Assembly: GCA_009739215.1 (NCBI GenBank)
Contig: VSJF01000004.1
Span: 1,798,001-1,862,000, forward strand
Direction of reading: 5' to 3'
DNA from: Floccularia luteovirens
Taxonomy: Eukaryota; Basidiomycota; Agaricomycetes; Agaricales; Squamanitaceae
Length of the DNA stretch: 64,000 bases
Shown: one piece after another, positions 25,141 through 36,900 of the stretch
Layout of the letters: every line of letters starts with the position of its first letter
Position numbering within the stretch: position 1 is the first letter of the stretch
Program-made: the position numbers and the translations under genes
The notes under the pieces: generated by a model
What the model saw: only the letters and a program-made list of their open reading frames with translations
What the model was told of the DNA's origin: nothing
Databases searched by the model: none

Positions 25141-25489
25141 ACAAGTTGTTTGTAACAAAGTACTTTAGGTCAAAAAGGTATATATTTACCAACGGCAACT
25201 GAGTTTAAACTTCAAATACATAGAGCTCTGCTCCTTTACAGGTGCTAAGTACAAAGACTAAACCGTTTTGATTGTTTTAAACAACGACTTTCATTGTGAG
25301 CTTTTAGAAAAAAGAATAAGTACTTTACACCAGAACCAAGTACGAAATTTTTCAAGTGCGATCGACGCGGTCACGTGATAGGAGGTGGAGAGAACTGAAA
25401 ACGACATTGACATCTTTTCTCCAAACGTACTCTGTTATGGTGGCATCAGCTCACCAGGTTCATCTAGAGTCTGACTTCTCTGCCTCAGT
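25141..25489. promoter_or_regulatory. Divergent promoter region between dUTPase and PIP-box-like gene
   Basis: The 349 bp between the two starts contain a CACGTG at 25372-25377 beside a GACGCGG stretch, close to but not a full MCB (ACGCGT) box. An upstream ATG at 25437 in a different frame could form a short leader reading frame before the ATG at 25490. No tRNA or other gene is visible. Confidence 0.4.
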
Positions 25490-26973
25490 ATGCCATGCTC
25501 TGGTGAGGAACCAATTACTAGCTTCTTTCGGCGTGTTACTAGCAAGAGCAAACCGATTTCAAACCTAAAACGCAAACGGGATGAAGTAGAAACTAGTAAG
25601 CCTCAAGTGGTCAAGAAAATGAAATCAGTGGAATGTGATTCAAAGAAAGGAGATGACGTACATGAGAGGTACGGGGGCCTTCCATTAACAGATTCTTACA
25701 ATAACCGTGCATATCTACAATGACAGCGTTAATTATTTAACACCCACACGGACAACCAGTAAACGTTCTCCTTCTAAATACCCTTTGATATCAGATTTCT
25801 TCCGTCCCCCTACTGCTTCAACATTAAGCAAGGCTTCAGCGAATGTACCAGATACTCCCTGTTCAGCCTCTAATGAATCACGTCACACGCCTCGCAGTAG
25901 ACAGGCCCGAGTTCCATTTACCCCAATACGACATCCTCCTAATAAGTCACGTAATGCACGGGTCCTTCGAATGCCGCTCTCAGTAGACCCTCGAAAAAAG
26001 CCGACCAAAACTACTTCAACTCATCAATCTTCTCATAATCTACAGGAAGGTCACACAGCAGCAGACGATATACCGAAAGCATTGAATGGTTTATCCGCCT
26101 CTCCCAAGACATTAATTCGCAATATCAATCTGGATGATAACACCTTGAATATCTACCGTAGAAGCGGCAACGATGATCCCACTAATCTGCACATGTTAAC
26201 ACCGCCACCATCTTCACATCTACTTACAACGTTTACCCGCTCTGAAGATGACACTCGTGAACAACTTAGCACTGAAAACACCAATCTAGAAGACCCCAAC
26301 AATGTCATGTCCTCACAAACACAGGAAAGGGAAACGTCGCTTATCATACAACCTATGTCTGATAGTGAAGTGCAAGACGACATCACTCACGGAAGTCCGC
26401 ATTTTGTTGAGTCATCTCAGAGCCAGTATCTTATACCTGCCAATGATTTCTTTTCTTGTTCGAAACCCGTACCATTAGAATCGGTGCCAAGTTCACAAAG
26501 TCAAGAGAAGGAACTTGTTCTACTGTCGGAAAATTTATGCCTGTGAGTTAGTAAATATATCAAGATAGATATCCACTGATATGCATTATTAATTTAGTGG
26601 CCTAGCAGATAACTTGCATCTTCTTCAATGCAAGTCTGGCCATTCACAACAACCTGTGGAAAGCATTTCACGCCTGGCTACTCAAGATACGTTGACACGA
26701 GAGGACAAAGACACCAATGCCTTCAATGTTGGATCAGAAACTGAGTCTGAATCAATGAGCGATTCAACTTTTGGTATCAGGAACTCTACGCAACATGATT
26801 TACTCAAACATACGGATCATCTGGCTGAAGACCCGACCACGATAGGTAGAGAGACACAAAGTTCCTCGAGCACCACCTTCACCTCTTCAATTCCCGATAT
26901 CGCAAGAGAATTCCAGGATATGTTTGGGGACAACGAAAGTTATCCTGACGATTTCCCAATGTCGTTGCGATGA
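25490..26973 (+). CDS. Disordered nuclear-type protein with two PIP-box-like motifs, function unknown
   Basis: I do not recognise a named family. The first exon starts MPCSGEEPITSFFRRV and is very basic (NLKRKRDE, VVKKMKS). A 55-nt intron (donor GTACGG at about 25669) leads to SVNYLTPTRTTSKRSPS and KYPLISDFFRPP. A second intron near 26542-26598 leads to GLADNLHLLQCKSGHSQQP. The rest is Ser/Thr/Asp-rich with no obvious fold, ending DDFPMSLR. The segments PITSFFRR and PLISDFFRP resemble PCNA-interacting boxes (x-x-I-x-x-F-F) followed by basic or Pro residues, though the first Gln is absent. Its divergent partner is dUTPase. A replication or repair role is therefore suggested but unproven. Confidence 0.72.
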
Positions 26974-27484
26974 TTAGTTCCCCGAAACCTGACATGTTCC
27001 CACACAACTCTAACCTGTAAGTATTATTGTGCAACTTATGATAACGAGACAGCAGTGCTAATTTAAGCCAGGGCTATTAGTGTTTCTAGCCGTGTAACAT
27101 TGCAGGCAGTTACAAGAAGATCGCCACTATTTGACTTTGGCAATATAAATAATTCGTATGGTCTCCAATAAAAAATCCAACGGGGACATGTTTATTTTGT
27201 TCTTGTGGTTTGTTATAGCATGCCCATATAGACACATGTCTAGGAATAATTTAGGTAAATTTGGCAATGCAGACATGAACTTCCGATGAAATTTTGTGAC
27301 TATGGAACAAACAACCTGGTGTGAAAGGTTCCGGTTAACCGCTATGTAGTATAGCACGGCTGGCGCGCATGCGTGATCCAGACGCGAAAGGCACGTGAAG
27401 TAGTCACATCCTGATATTCAAAGAGTACGTATTTTGACTCCTAAGCTTAAGTCTTACTCTTATCGGAACTACGATCAAGCAATC
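26974..27484. other. Intergenic region before the SDR gene
   Basis: About 510 bp with no coding signal apart from a weak minus-strand frame at 27127-27357, which lacks homology I can see. A CACGTG at 27392-27397 lies 88 bp upstream of the SDR ATG. Confidence 0.5.
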
Positions 27485-28887
27485 ATGCCAGGACGTCTAC
27501 AGAACAAAGTATGCATATTGGACCCCTTTGTATAAGGATAGGATTTTCATTGTTTGAATGTCTTTAGGTTGCTCTTGTTACCGGTGGTGGATCGTAAGTA
27601 CCGTTGTTAAATGACGCGATTTCAACGCTTATTTTTGGCATCTACTCAAGAGGGATTGGTCTCGAGTCTTCGATTCTATTCGCGCAAGAAGGTGCAAACG
27701 TCCTGATTGTTGATATCAATCTCGATGGCGCAGAAAAAGGTGCCGCATTAATCGCAGAGCGATTTCCTAATGTCAAGGCAGTAGCCATAAGAGCTGATGT
27801 GGGTAAGGAGGAAGATATCAAGGCCGCTGTAGACAAAGCCGTGAATGAATTTGGGAGGCTTGATATCATGGTGGGTACTCTTCAGATTGTCGAGGATATA
27901 TGCTCAGTCTATGATGATAGTTCAATAACGCGGGTCAGTACTTTGTCCTTTGAATAGTCACTGATGCTAAATACACGTAATCGATTACCAGGAATCATGC
28001 ACCCAGACGACGATAATGCTCTGAACACCGAGGAAAAGATATGGGACCTAACCATGCAGATCAACCTGAAAGGTGTCTGGTGGGGTTGCAAATATGCTAT
28101 CCTGGCAATGCGAAATAATCCCACGGATGAGGCGAAAGGTTTGCACGCAGGAGGTAGTATCATTAATACCGCTAGCTTTGTCGCTTTGATGGGTGCAGCG
28201 ACACCACAACTAGCATGTAAGTTCCTGTTCTATAATGATGCATATATTAGTGACACATTTCCCCAACTGTTAGACACTGCATCCAAAGTGAGTGGCATTG
28301 TCTCACTATCCCTATGACTTGGAGCTAGACCTGCTTTCTATTAGGGTGGAGTTTTGGCAATGACAAGAGAACTAGCCATGGTACACGCCCGCGAAGGAAT
28401 TAGGATTAATTCGCTTTGCCCGTAAGTTCTACGAAATCGGGTATTACACCTCTCATATTTTCGGGAATAGCGGGCCTTTGAAAACACGTAAGCTTTTCGG
28501 GCCATACGAAAAGATCTAAGTCATAATAAAATCTCAGCCCTTCTCATGGACTTCCTCAATACCGCTGAGAAACGTGATCGTAGACTTGTTCACCTTCCGA
28601 TGGGTCGTTTCGGAGAAGCAGTTGAACTTGCAAAAGCAGCCCTTTTCCGTACGTGGTGATTCATGATAATCGAGTGCTCATATCTACATATAGCATCGTC
28701 TAGTTGCGAGCGACGACAGCAGCTATATAACCGTGCGTATTATTCACACATCAATCAAGGGTTCGTATTGACCGCGGAACACCAGGGTACGGACTTTAAG
28801 GTGGACGGAGGGTTATCTTCCGCATACGTCACTCCGTTAGGGGATCCAATACTTCCCCCTCCAGCAAGTTTAATCAATCCGAAGTGA
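27485..28887 (+). CDS. Short-chain dehydrogenase/reductase
   Basis: An NAD(P)-dependent classical SDR of about 280 residues. The pieces are MPGRLQNK|VALVTGGGS|GIGLESSILFAQEGANVLIV (TGGGSGIG cofactor loop, then an acidic DI at strand 2 end, favouring NAD), ADVGKEEDIKAAVDKAV, LDIM|FNNAG|IMHPDDDN, NLKGVWWGCKYAILAM, GSIINTASFVALMGAATPQL, then YTASKGGVLAMTRELAMVHA, INSLCP, GRFGEAVELAKAALF and a final TDFKVDGGLSS. The catalytic Ser, Tyr and Lys are all present. The NNAG motif is on a 13-nt exon (27921-27933). The exons near 28430-28760 are short and their joints uncertain. Substrate cannot be predicted; there is no biosynthetic cluster around it. Confidence 0.88.
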
Positions 28888-29061
28888 TTTACTAAAGAAG
28901 TGATGGATGCTTAACCTCTTACATTTTGAGTTTCATTACACATTGCGAGTTGTTCGCCCACTCTGTTGTACAACAGGGACACTAACCAATTGAATTACAC
29001 GTTGCTTTTAAAAGCGCCAAAATAAGTACTAACATACCCGGTGTTACAATCATGATGCTAG

Positions 29062-29869
29062 CTACATAGCCTTTCGTCTTTTCTCCCCTTCAGCTTTTCG
29101 CACCCTCGTGATTTCCTTGCCAATCTCATTTTGCAAGCGCTTGTACATTTCCGGTTTGTATCCCAAGTGAAAAAGTATTTCGAGGTGAACAAAAAAAGGG
29201 GCAAGAACAACAGCTAACACAGGTTGCTTTTAGGTTCACAGCTAGTTGATATGTATATAGAGCTCACCACCGACTAGGTTATCAAGGAGCGCAGGGCTAC
29301 GTTTCTCGGCTACTCCATGGCCAATAAACTGGGCAATCCAAGCGGCTATGTGGAAGAAAATCGATTGAATATAATGGTCCCTCGTCTGCGAAAAAGCTAT
29401 TGCTGTGAGCAGAGACAGAGACATCTGCGGGGTGTACAATAACTGCAAAACATTTGATTTCGGGAACAAAATCAATAGAGAAAACGTACTGCAGCTGTTG
29501 GATCCAGGATGAAGTAATATATGAGATACATTATCGCGTGGATTGCAGGAATATTCAAATCAAAAATGAGATATTCGTTGAATTTGTGATGTATAGCAGG
29601 AATAAATGACGGCACTGGGATCTGGGATGCCATTACTTGAAATGACCTGAAGAACACGGTGTGAATAACATATCAGTGCTCATCAAAAGCATAAATGACT
29701 GACCATAGTAATACGGGCACGCATAGTACATGGATCAGGATGTTAATTCGATTTGAGTGGTATGCTCCATAGAAAGTCAGCTGCAATCTCTCAGTCTCAG
29801 CAAAGGTGATTAAAATGATTGGAAAGGAAAGACCTGTTTGTCTACATCAAGTAGGTGTGAGAAAGCCAT
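29062..29869 (-). CDS. MPO1: Mpo1-like 2-hydroxy fatty acid dioxygenase (DUF962)
   Basis: Mpo1 is an ER membrane, iron-dependent enzyme that removes one carbon from 2-hydroxy fatty acids in phytosphingosine breakdown. The spliced start [12 protein letters not shown] is followed by [20 protein letters not shown] and VPVLLW, holding the conserved H-x-x-x-N...H pattern. Further exons give [20 protein letters not shown], then [20 protein letters not shown] and ALLDNLVG, the second His motif ([14 protein letters not shown]), and [19 protein letters not shown]. Four hydrophobic segments are expected and seen. The tail is basic (GEKRRKAM). Short introns near 29270-29220, 29445-29490, 29650-29700 and 29780-29830 separate the exons. 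Confidence 0.86.
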
Positions 29870-30135
29870 TGTGATGGGTGGTGTTCACGAAGCATTCAAA
29901 GTGCCAAGCTAGTATATATACGCTGATCCGACCGCAATTGACAACATTCGTAGCAACAGTTACAAATTGAAACCATGTGTGTGTCAAACTAATTTTAAAG
30001 TGGGATTATCTAAGTTAAGTTATATTTCAATTTTGAAAAAATTCATTTTAAATTTGTCCACGTACTTCTTACCACGTGCCTTGACAGTATTCACTTTGTC
30101 TGTCTCTCAAAGTTGCCATATTATACAACAACCCA

Positions 30136-31019
30136 ATGGTTCGTTCGACTATCATTGTTCGCGCCTCAGATGCCTTGCCGTTAGCCGCAAGTGTTGATGA
30201 CGAGCAGGTGAAACTCAACCTTTAGACTATCAGCATGTCACTAACCCTGACCTTCATTCGTGAACAGACAGAACAAGCTCTTCAAGAACACAAACAACAA
30301 TCTAAACTGATATTTCGACGTATTACCCCTAATGCCGAACCACGATGCTCTATAGAAAGTGGTCCTTACACTCTGCAGTACGTGAATCATATAGTGTTCA
30401 TCTGGTGATGTTCAATGCCTACCCTTGCAGTTACCTCATCGCAGAAAACGTTGTATTTCTCACAATAGCTGATAAATCTTACCCCCGAAAACTGTCATTT
30501 TCCTATCTAGACGAACTTTCAAAAGAGTTCGCCACGACATATGGTCCCAAAGTCGAGACCGTACGAAAACCATACGCATTTGTTGGATTTGGCACGTGGC
30601 TATTTCTCCTGGTTTATATCTCATCTAATTGCTATGACGTGGGCTCCACAGATACTTTCATGTCGAAAACTGCCCGGTTGTATCAAGATACTCGGACAGC
30701 GAATGCAGCAGCTTCAGGGCTTGACCGGCTAAACGACGACCTACAGGATGTAACACGAATTATGACAAAAAATATGGAAGAGTTGCTTTGGAGGGGAGAC
30801 TCGCTAGATCGTATGCTCACCCACTTTCCTTGTTTGCCAAAGACATAACACAACGTAAATTCAGGGATGTCACACTTGTCAACATCACTACGCTCAGAGT
30901 CGGAGAAGTACAGAAAGGCTGCAAGAAATATCAACATACAAGCGATGATCAGGCAATATGCACCACTTGCTGCTGTTGCTTTACTTGTCCTTATCTTGTT
31001 GTACTGGAGATTCCGGTAA
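30136..31019 (+). CDS. SEC22: R-SNARE SEC22
   Basis: Sec22 is a vesicle SNARE of ER-Golgi traffic. The exons read MVRSTIIVRASDALPLAASV (longin domain start), IFRRITPNAEPRCSIESGPY, LIAENVVFLTIADKSYPRKL, SFSYLDELSKEFATTYGPKV, then DTFMSKTARLYQDTRTANAA and LQDVTRIMTKNMEELLWRGD (SNARE helix with the central zero-layer Arg), SSSLRSESEKYRKAARNINI, and a C-terminal anchor YAPLAAVALLVLILLYWRF. Length is about 215 residues, as usual for Sec22. At least five short introns occur, one with donor GTACGT. Stop is at 31017-31019. Confidence 0.93.
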
Positions 31020-31371
31020 TGTTTAGTGATTTTTCACGGTTAGCTACTGCAATCCTGGATACTTCGGTAATTTTATGCTGTCAGTTACGACGACCGTCCA
31101 TATTTTCGTTGATAATTATGTAGTTCTCATATGATAGAGCAAAACAGTCGGCATGTGTATATAAGCTATCATATTCATCGTTCCCTGAAGCCCTTTGTGA
31201 TAAAGTCCAATCAGGGATCAGCATTATAAGCGCTCGTATATCACTTTCTCCTTTTCTGTTAAACGTGGTGAATGGGTTAAGGGCAACCTTGGACCCAGCG
31301 GCCGTTATCTTTCTCAGTTACCTCTCTGTTCTCATTGTACATTCTAAGGAACTACCAGAAGATAACTCACG
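31020..31371. other. Intergenic region
   Basis: About 350 bp between two plus-strand genes. It should hold the SEC22 3' end and the next promoter. No ORF, repeat or clear motif is seen. Confidence 0.5.
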
Positions 31372-33707
31372 ATGTATAGATCTCCATCACCATTTGCGCA
31401 GGAGCAACAATACCATCCTCAACCTTTCAGTACACCAACTGGTCAGATAACCCCAGGCGCTGTAACATATACTACATCTATGGGTCCTGATGGTCGTACA
31501 CTATATCACCCTTTCAAGTAAGTAACGAGGTCGCTTTTAGAAGCGCACCAATCCGATCGCATTGTGCTGATCACTCCCTTCGTTCATAGAGCGGTAGCAG
31601 CTAGGTAAGTTACCATTGATATGCAATTCGATCTTAACTGATTATCATGCACTGTAGCTATCAGACCCCTACTAGCATAGTGAGCGGGATTCAGTGGGTA
31701 CCTGCAGAAGCTACTCTGATCGCTCCTGTTGGAGCCCAACCCGCCAATTCCGTAAGTTTCCAATGTTCCCACTCTAAACACAAACGCTTTAACTTCATCT
31801 CAACGCCTAGGAATTTGCTGCTTCATGGAACAGAGGATTTATAAGCAAGGAAGACCAAAAAGCTTTAAAATCTTGGTGAGAATTAAGCGCTTGTGCTTGT
31901 AGTTCTGAGGTGATGAGATTCGATATTGTTTAGGCAGCGAGATGAAGATAAACGCAGAAAGAAGGAGGAGAAAGATTCAAAACGGCTGCGTGATCAAGAC
32001 CGAATGGGTCAAGCACCCTATAATGATCCAGAGTATGAGCTTCGCAGGGCGCGGGAACGAGATGCACAATCGAACATAGGCCGTGAACGTCGCAAAAGCT
32101 TCAATGCCGGTGTGCCTGGTGCTCCTCCAGGATCTGTAGGCTTTCCTTCAAGTGGTGGAAATGCCGGATATGTCGGAAGCACTGGCTATCCATCCAGCCC
32201 TTACCAAGCATACACCGAACCCTCTATAACAAATACGCCATATGTCACTCCCCATGCATCTGGATATGGCCATAATCGAAATACAAGTGGAAACGTTAAC
32301 GATTTAAGCCGTCAGTTCAATGACGTAGGTTTGCGCGATGGGGAGTATACAACTGAGCGAGAAAGGAAAAACAGCCGCCCTCGCAAGTACAGTACTGGTG
32401 AACGATCTCGTGCGATCAGTGGAAATTATGGGGAACGACCAACAGCAATAGGCATCTACGGAAATTCGGGTCCTTACGTTCAAGCCACGAGTCCTTACAC
32501 CAGCACAAAACCATATCCTACTCAACAGGGTAGTGTAGGTCACTACCCTGTAAATGCATCCTACTCGGGTGCTTCGCCCAATATGCGTGCATCCGAACTT
32601 TCGGGCGGCCCAGTGTACCCAGGTTCTGCTTATGCCTCGTCAGCAAGGTCTGCAACAGATCCTATTTCTCGATCTACGACCCCGTTCGGAGCAGGACCAG
32701 CTGGCGTTACAGGAGTATTTCCTCGTGGTCACGTCATGGAAGGTCAGCCTATGATGCCAAAATCAAGGGCAACAACGCCTATTCCTGGTTCACCAAACCA
32801 CATGGGTAATTCTTATAATCAAGGAGGAGTTGTCAACTTCCCACAAGCCACTATACCTAATCTGAACGCTTCTCCTCGGATTGGAGGGGCGTCACCTCAC
32901 ATTGCTGCCGGAAATTTCTCTGGTGAACAGTTGGCTGCTCCAGAAGGATTTTCTCGTCCTATTAATGGCGCACAACCATTTACCCACTTCAATAAGATGA
33001 AAATACAAGACATGGAGGAGTTTTTACAAAACATACCAAGAATGCCTCTAGTTCTTCAACCGCATGACGTTTTCCATGAAGATTGGATACGTTTGATGCA
33101 GGTGTGTTTTCTTTAAATTTTATCTATACAGTTTAGGCTCATTCAGGATGAACAGGACCTATCACTTGCTTGGGTTGGAAAGTTGCCAGTTCCAGACTTA
33201 AACAGAAATGGACGACCACCAAAGCGAGCCACCCTTGCAGCTGACTTGATAGATGTATGGAACAGGAGTTTTTTCTTGGCTCGCGGTATCGAGGTTATCT
33301 TGTACAAGGGTCGTGAGCGGCGCTCTGGACTAGCATCAGGTGTTGTTGATTTAGAGCTTCTTCATACTGACGACCCAGATTCCCTCTCCTCTTCATCTTC
33401 CTCTTTAACTGAAGATGACTCTGAGGATGATTACTCCTCTCGTGTCGCAGGTCCTTACGGGAGACCCACCGGTCAAGGATCAATGGCTGATATTGCTGAG
33501 GGACGAAGGAGGCGTCGTGAAGCCAGAGAAGAAAAAAGGAGACGGCGCAAGGAGAGGAGGAACAGGCGCAAGGAAAGGGAACGCGAGAAGAAATACGCAT
33601 TGTATATTGCTTGTGTTACACCAGGAAGTTCTGGCGGTGCTGCTCTGAATTCAGCGATGCCTGGTGGATATCCAGCAATGCAGGGCGGTTATGGTGGGGG
33701 ATATTAA
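31372..33707 (+). CDS. Conserved basidiomycete protein of unknown function with basic tail
   Basis: Not a family I can name. The spliced start is MYRSPSPFAQEQQYHPQPFS, then YTTSMGPDGRTLYHPFK and, after a 15-nt exon (31590-31604), SYQTPTSIVSGIQWVPAEAT. A charged block follows (DEDKRRKKEEKDSKRLRDQD), then a long Gly/Ser/Tyr/Pro-rich disordered middle. The C-terminal part is clearly structured and looks most conserved: FNKMKIQDMEEFLQNIPRMP, LVLQPHDVFHEDWIRLMQ, then after an intron LSLAWVGKLPVPDL, RATLAADLIDVWNRSFFLAR and GIEVILYKGRERRSG. It ends with a run of Arg/Lys/Glu (RRRREAREEKRRRRKERR) and a short Gly/Tyr tail. No enzyme motif is present. The basic tail could be a nuclear signal or bind nucleic acid. 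Confidence 0.8.
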
Positions 33708-33900
33708 TTCTGAATTGTTTGAAATACGAGCGTTACTTTTTGTTCTGTACTTGTGTTTTCATTTCTCAAAAGGACTAATAGCAACAATTGTAAACTTTTT
33801 CTACGTGAATCATTACTATATATGCTCTGGAGAAGAAATACTGTGCACAGGGAAAGAATAAGTATACAGCGAGGAATCAAGTTAATAATGATACATAAAA

Positions 33901-36900
33901 TCACCATCCTCGTCTCCCTCTTCCTCGATAAGCAGGGTTGTTATTACCGCCTCCCCGACCTTGTCCACCATAGCTTGGGGCTTGTGTATTTCCATGTCCA
34001 CCGTAACCACCACCCCCGCTATAACTATAACTCCCACTATTCCCAGCATATCCGCTAGCACCCTGTCCATAACCACCGTAAGAATACCCTTGTGCACCCC
34101 CTCTTGGAGGTTGTGAGTTTGAATAGGCACCATAGCTTGGAGGTCGCCTGGTATTTTGGTTTCCACCATAGCCGCCATATCCACCATAGCCCTGCGGGGT
34201 AGGTACTTGCCCTGGTTGTGATTGGTAGGGCGGCCTTTGGTAGGAGTTAGGTTGATTTGGGGCCCCACCTCGTCCCCCATAGCCAGGATTGTGACCAGCT
34301 TGATCGTTCCAACCATTGGGAGCACGGGATTGATTATAGTTATTCGGGCGTCCATGGAACGGGTCGTTCCTTCCCCTTTCGGAATTGTTCCAACCATTCC
34401 GTCCTCCATTACCACCACGATCCCACCCTCCACGGCCACGGCCACGACCACCAGCCCTTGCTGCTTCTAAGTCACCAGCAGACAGAATGCGAGTTGGCTT
34501 TTTGACACCCGGCAGCAGGAGAGATTGATGGGGACTAAGTTGCTCTGGGAAGAAATAAAGCACTGATAGTGATCGGTCATTTTTTATATCGGATAGATTT
34601 TGACTGCTCAGGGGGGAGTAATATGTGGATCCTGGAATGCAATCTGGGTTGGGTAGAGCGCTGCCACTCATTCCTCTGCTCAGATTTACATCGATAGGTA
34701 CAGGCTGGCCATAATTCAGTAAAGAATAATACGACACGAATGAAATGTTCTTACAATCTGATTTTTGCGTTTACCATACAAACCTTCATAGAAAGGATAA
34801 ATCGGATGTTCGTCAGAGGCGAAGATCACATTATGGCCCCAGCTATTTCGTCGGATCTCTTCTTCTGTGATATTCGGGTACTCTGTGGCCATAGCTTCCA
34901 ACAGCCTTTTTTCATCAATGAAGGGCAAGAGTGCAACACCCTGCCACGCCATCTTTTTCCCATTCATATCGATCTCAAATTGCTCGGGATAGAAGTCAAT
35001 AATCGGCGAGTCTTGCTCGATCATTAGCTTATGAAACACTGTCGGAATATGTTGACGACTAGAGCATTCTGGATCAGTTAGGTTAATGAATGGTGATACA
35101 CAGCATACCTTGCGGCAGGGAAAACGCCCATTAGCTGTTCGAAAGGTTTGAAGGGTTGACCTAGTTCAAATTTTATGTCCATTTTATCCACATCAACGAA
35201 GTCTGCAGCAAAAGGAGCAAAGTGATAGGGATAATACCACTGCCATGAAGGAGTCTTTATTGTGGTCAGATTAAATAATGTTTCGGTAGAAAGGATATAA
35301 GAAACGAACCCCTTGGTAATAATACTGAAGAACCCAACATAATCCTTCTATATAACTCTTCGTTATCCTATGAAAAAATTAACATGAATGACTGAAGAAG
35401 GTTAATAGATATGATGACTTACCCATTTATAAACTCAGTGTCCGAGAGTTCAATTGAGAATTTTTGCCGATAATACCGTTCTTTATAACCAGGTTCCCAT
35501 AGTCTACAAAGAGATAATTAGAGTTGTATCACCAGTAACGAATATGATGGACTTGCTTGACAGTATCTTCCTGCTCCACAGTTCCATCTGGGTTTACTTT
35601 GAGGGCTAGTGGTGCAGATTCCGAAGGTCCTTCATCGTCATCTTCGATCGTTTCCTCATTGTCAGGAGTTTCTTCTTGTGTTCCAGGTCCTTCTTCAAAT
35701 GTCCGTTTTACACCTGCTTGTACCGAGCTGACATCTTCCATAGAACTGTCAGGCACTTCAATATGACCACTTTGTGACATGGGATCTGGTTCCCCTTCAG
35801 CATCCGTGTCTACTCCTAACGTCTCTGAACGAGTTAGCTGTGCTGGTATACGAGGGGATTGACGGTGATGATGTCCGAAACCTGGTATTTCGCTTGTTGC
35901 TAGATTTTCGTCAGAGTATTCTGGCTGGGAGTCTGATATACTTGCGGACGGTGGGTCTGCTAATGGTGCAGTGCCGGGAGTGACAGGTGCACGACCAGAT
36001 AGTTCGGCTTTTATCACTTCAGCAGCGCTCATGTTGGCCATGCGGATAGCACGTCTATTTGCAACGACATCTCGATTAGATCCGGCAAGAGCTTGAGCCG
36101 CAGCAGGCATATTCTGTACTGACTGTGGTGTACGCGCAGCACCAAGGCCGATAGAGTCAGCTTTAGCAGCAAAATCATAGGATGCAGGACGTTGTGGAAG
36201 TGAAGGATGTATAGATGGCGTGGAAAAGGTTGAAGGGGCAGTTGGATTCACAGTCAAACCGAGGGTCGCAGAAGGTCCGGCTGAGAAATCACTCTTCTTC
36301 TGCTGGTCGATTTTACGGCGCTTTGCATTCTGGTCTTGTCGTTCTTCCGCTGTTGTTAGAAAGAAATAAGATGTTAATCAAAAACTAATTCTCAGAAATA
36401 TAGAACACAATCAAGGAATTTGGAATGATGTTTTGAGCGAGACAGACCTTCACGTCTTCGCCTGAATATCTCATCTTCTCGTTTAGCAAGTCCCTCAAGG
36501 ATAATTTGTGCTCGTGATAGCTCAATTTGGCCATGATTTGTCAGATAGCCTCCCATTCTTGGGAGCTCTTGCTTCCAAATCTTCAATAGTGTATCAATGG
36601 CGCCCTCTCGAATCTCAAGTGAAGGAAGATGGGGAAGAAAATCATTGCCGACAAAGAAAATGAGGAGCACCCAATCATCAATTGCCTGTTCCAAATTGAA
36701 TGGGAAGGGTGAATCGGGAACTTCGAGTTCGACCTCAAGATACTCGCGCAGGATAGCGACATCGAGGAAAATAAAAGGTTTTTTCTCCGCAGGTGGCTTT
36801 TTTTGTATTTCCGCTTTTGTACCGGTACACTGTGCAGCGTAATGACCCTCTTGACCACACATACGACATGCATTTGGACTGGTATCATTTGCGAATACAT

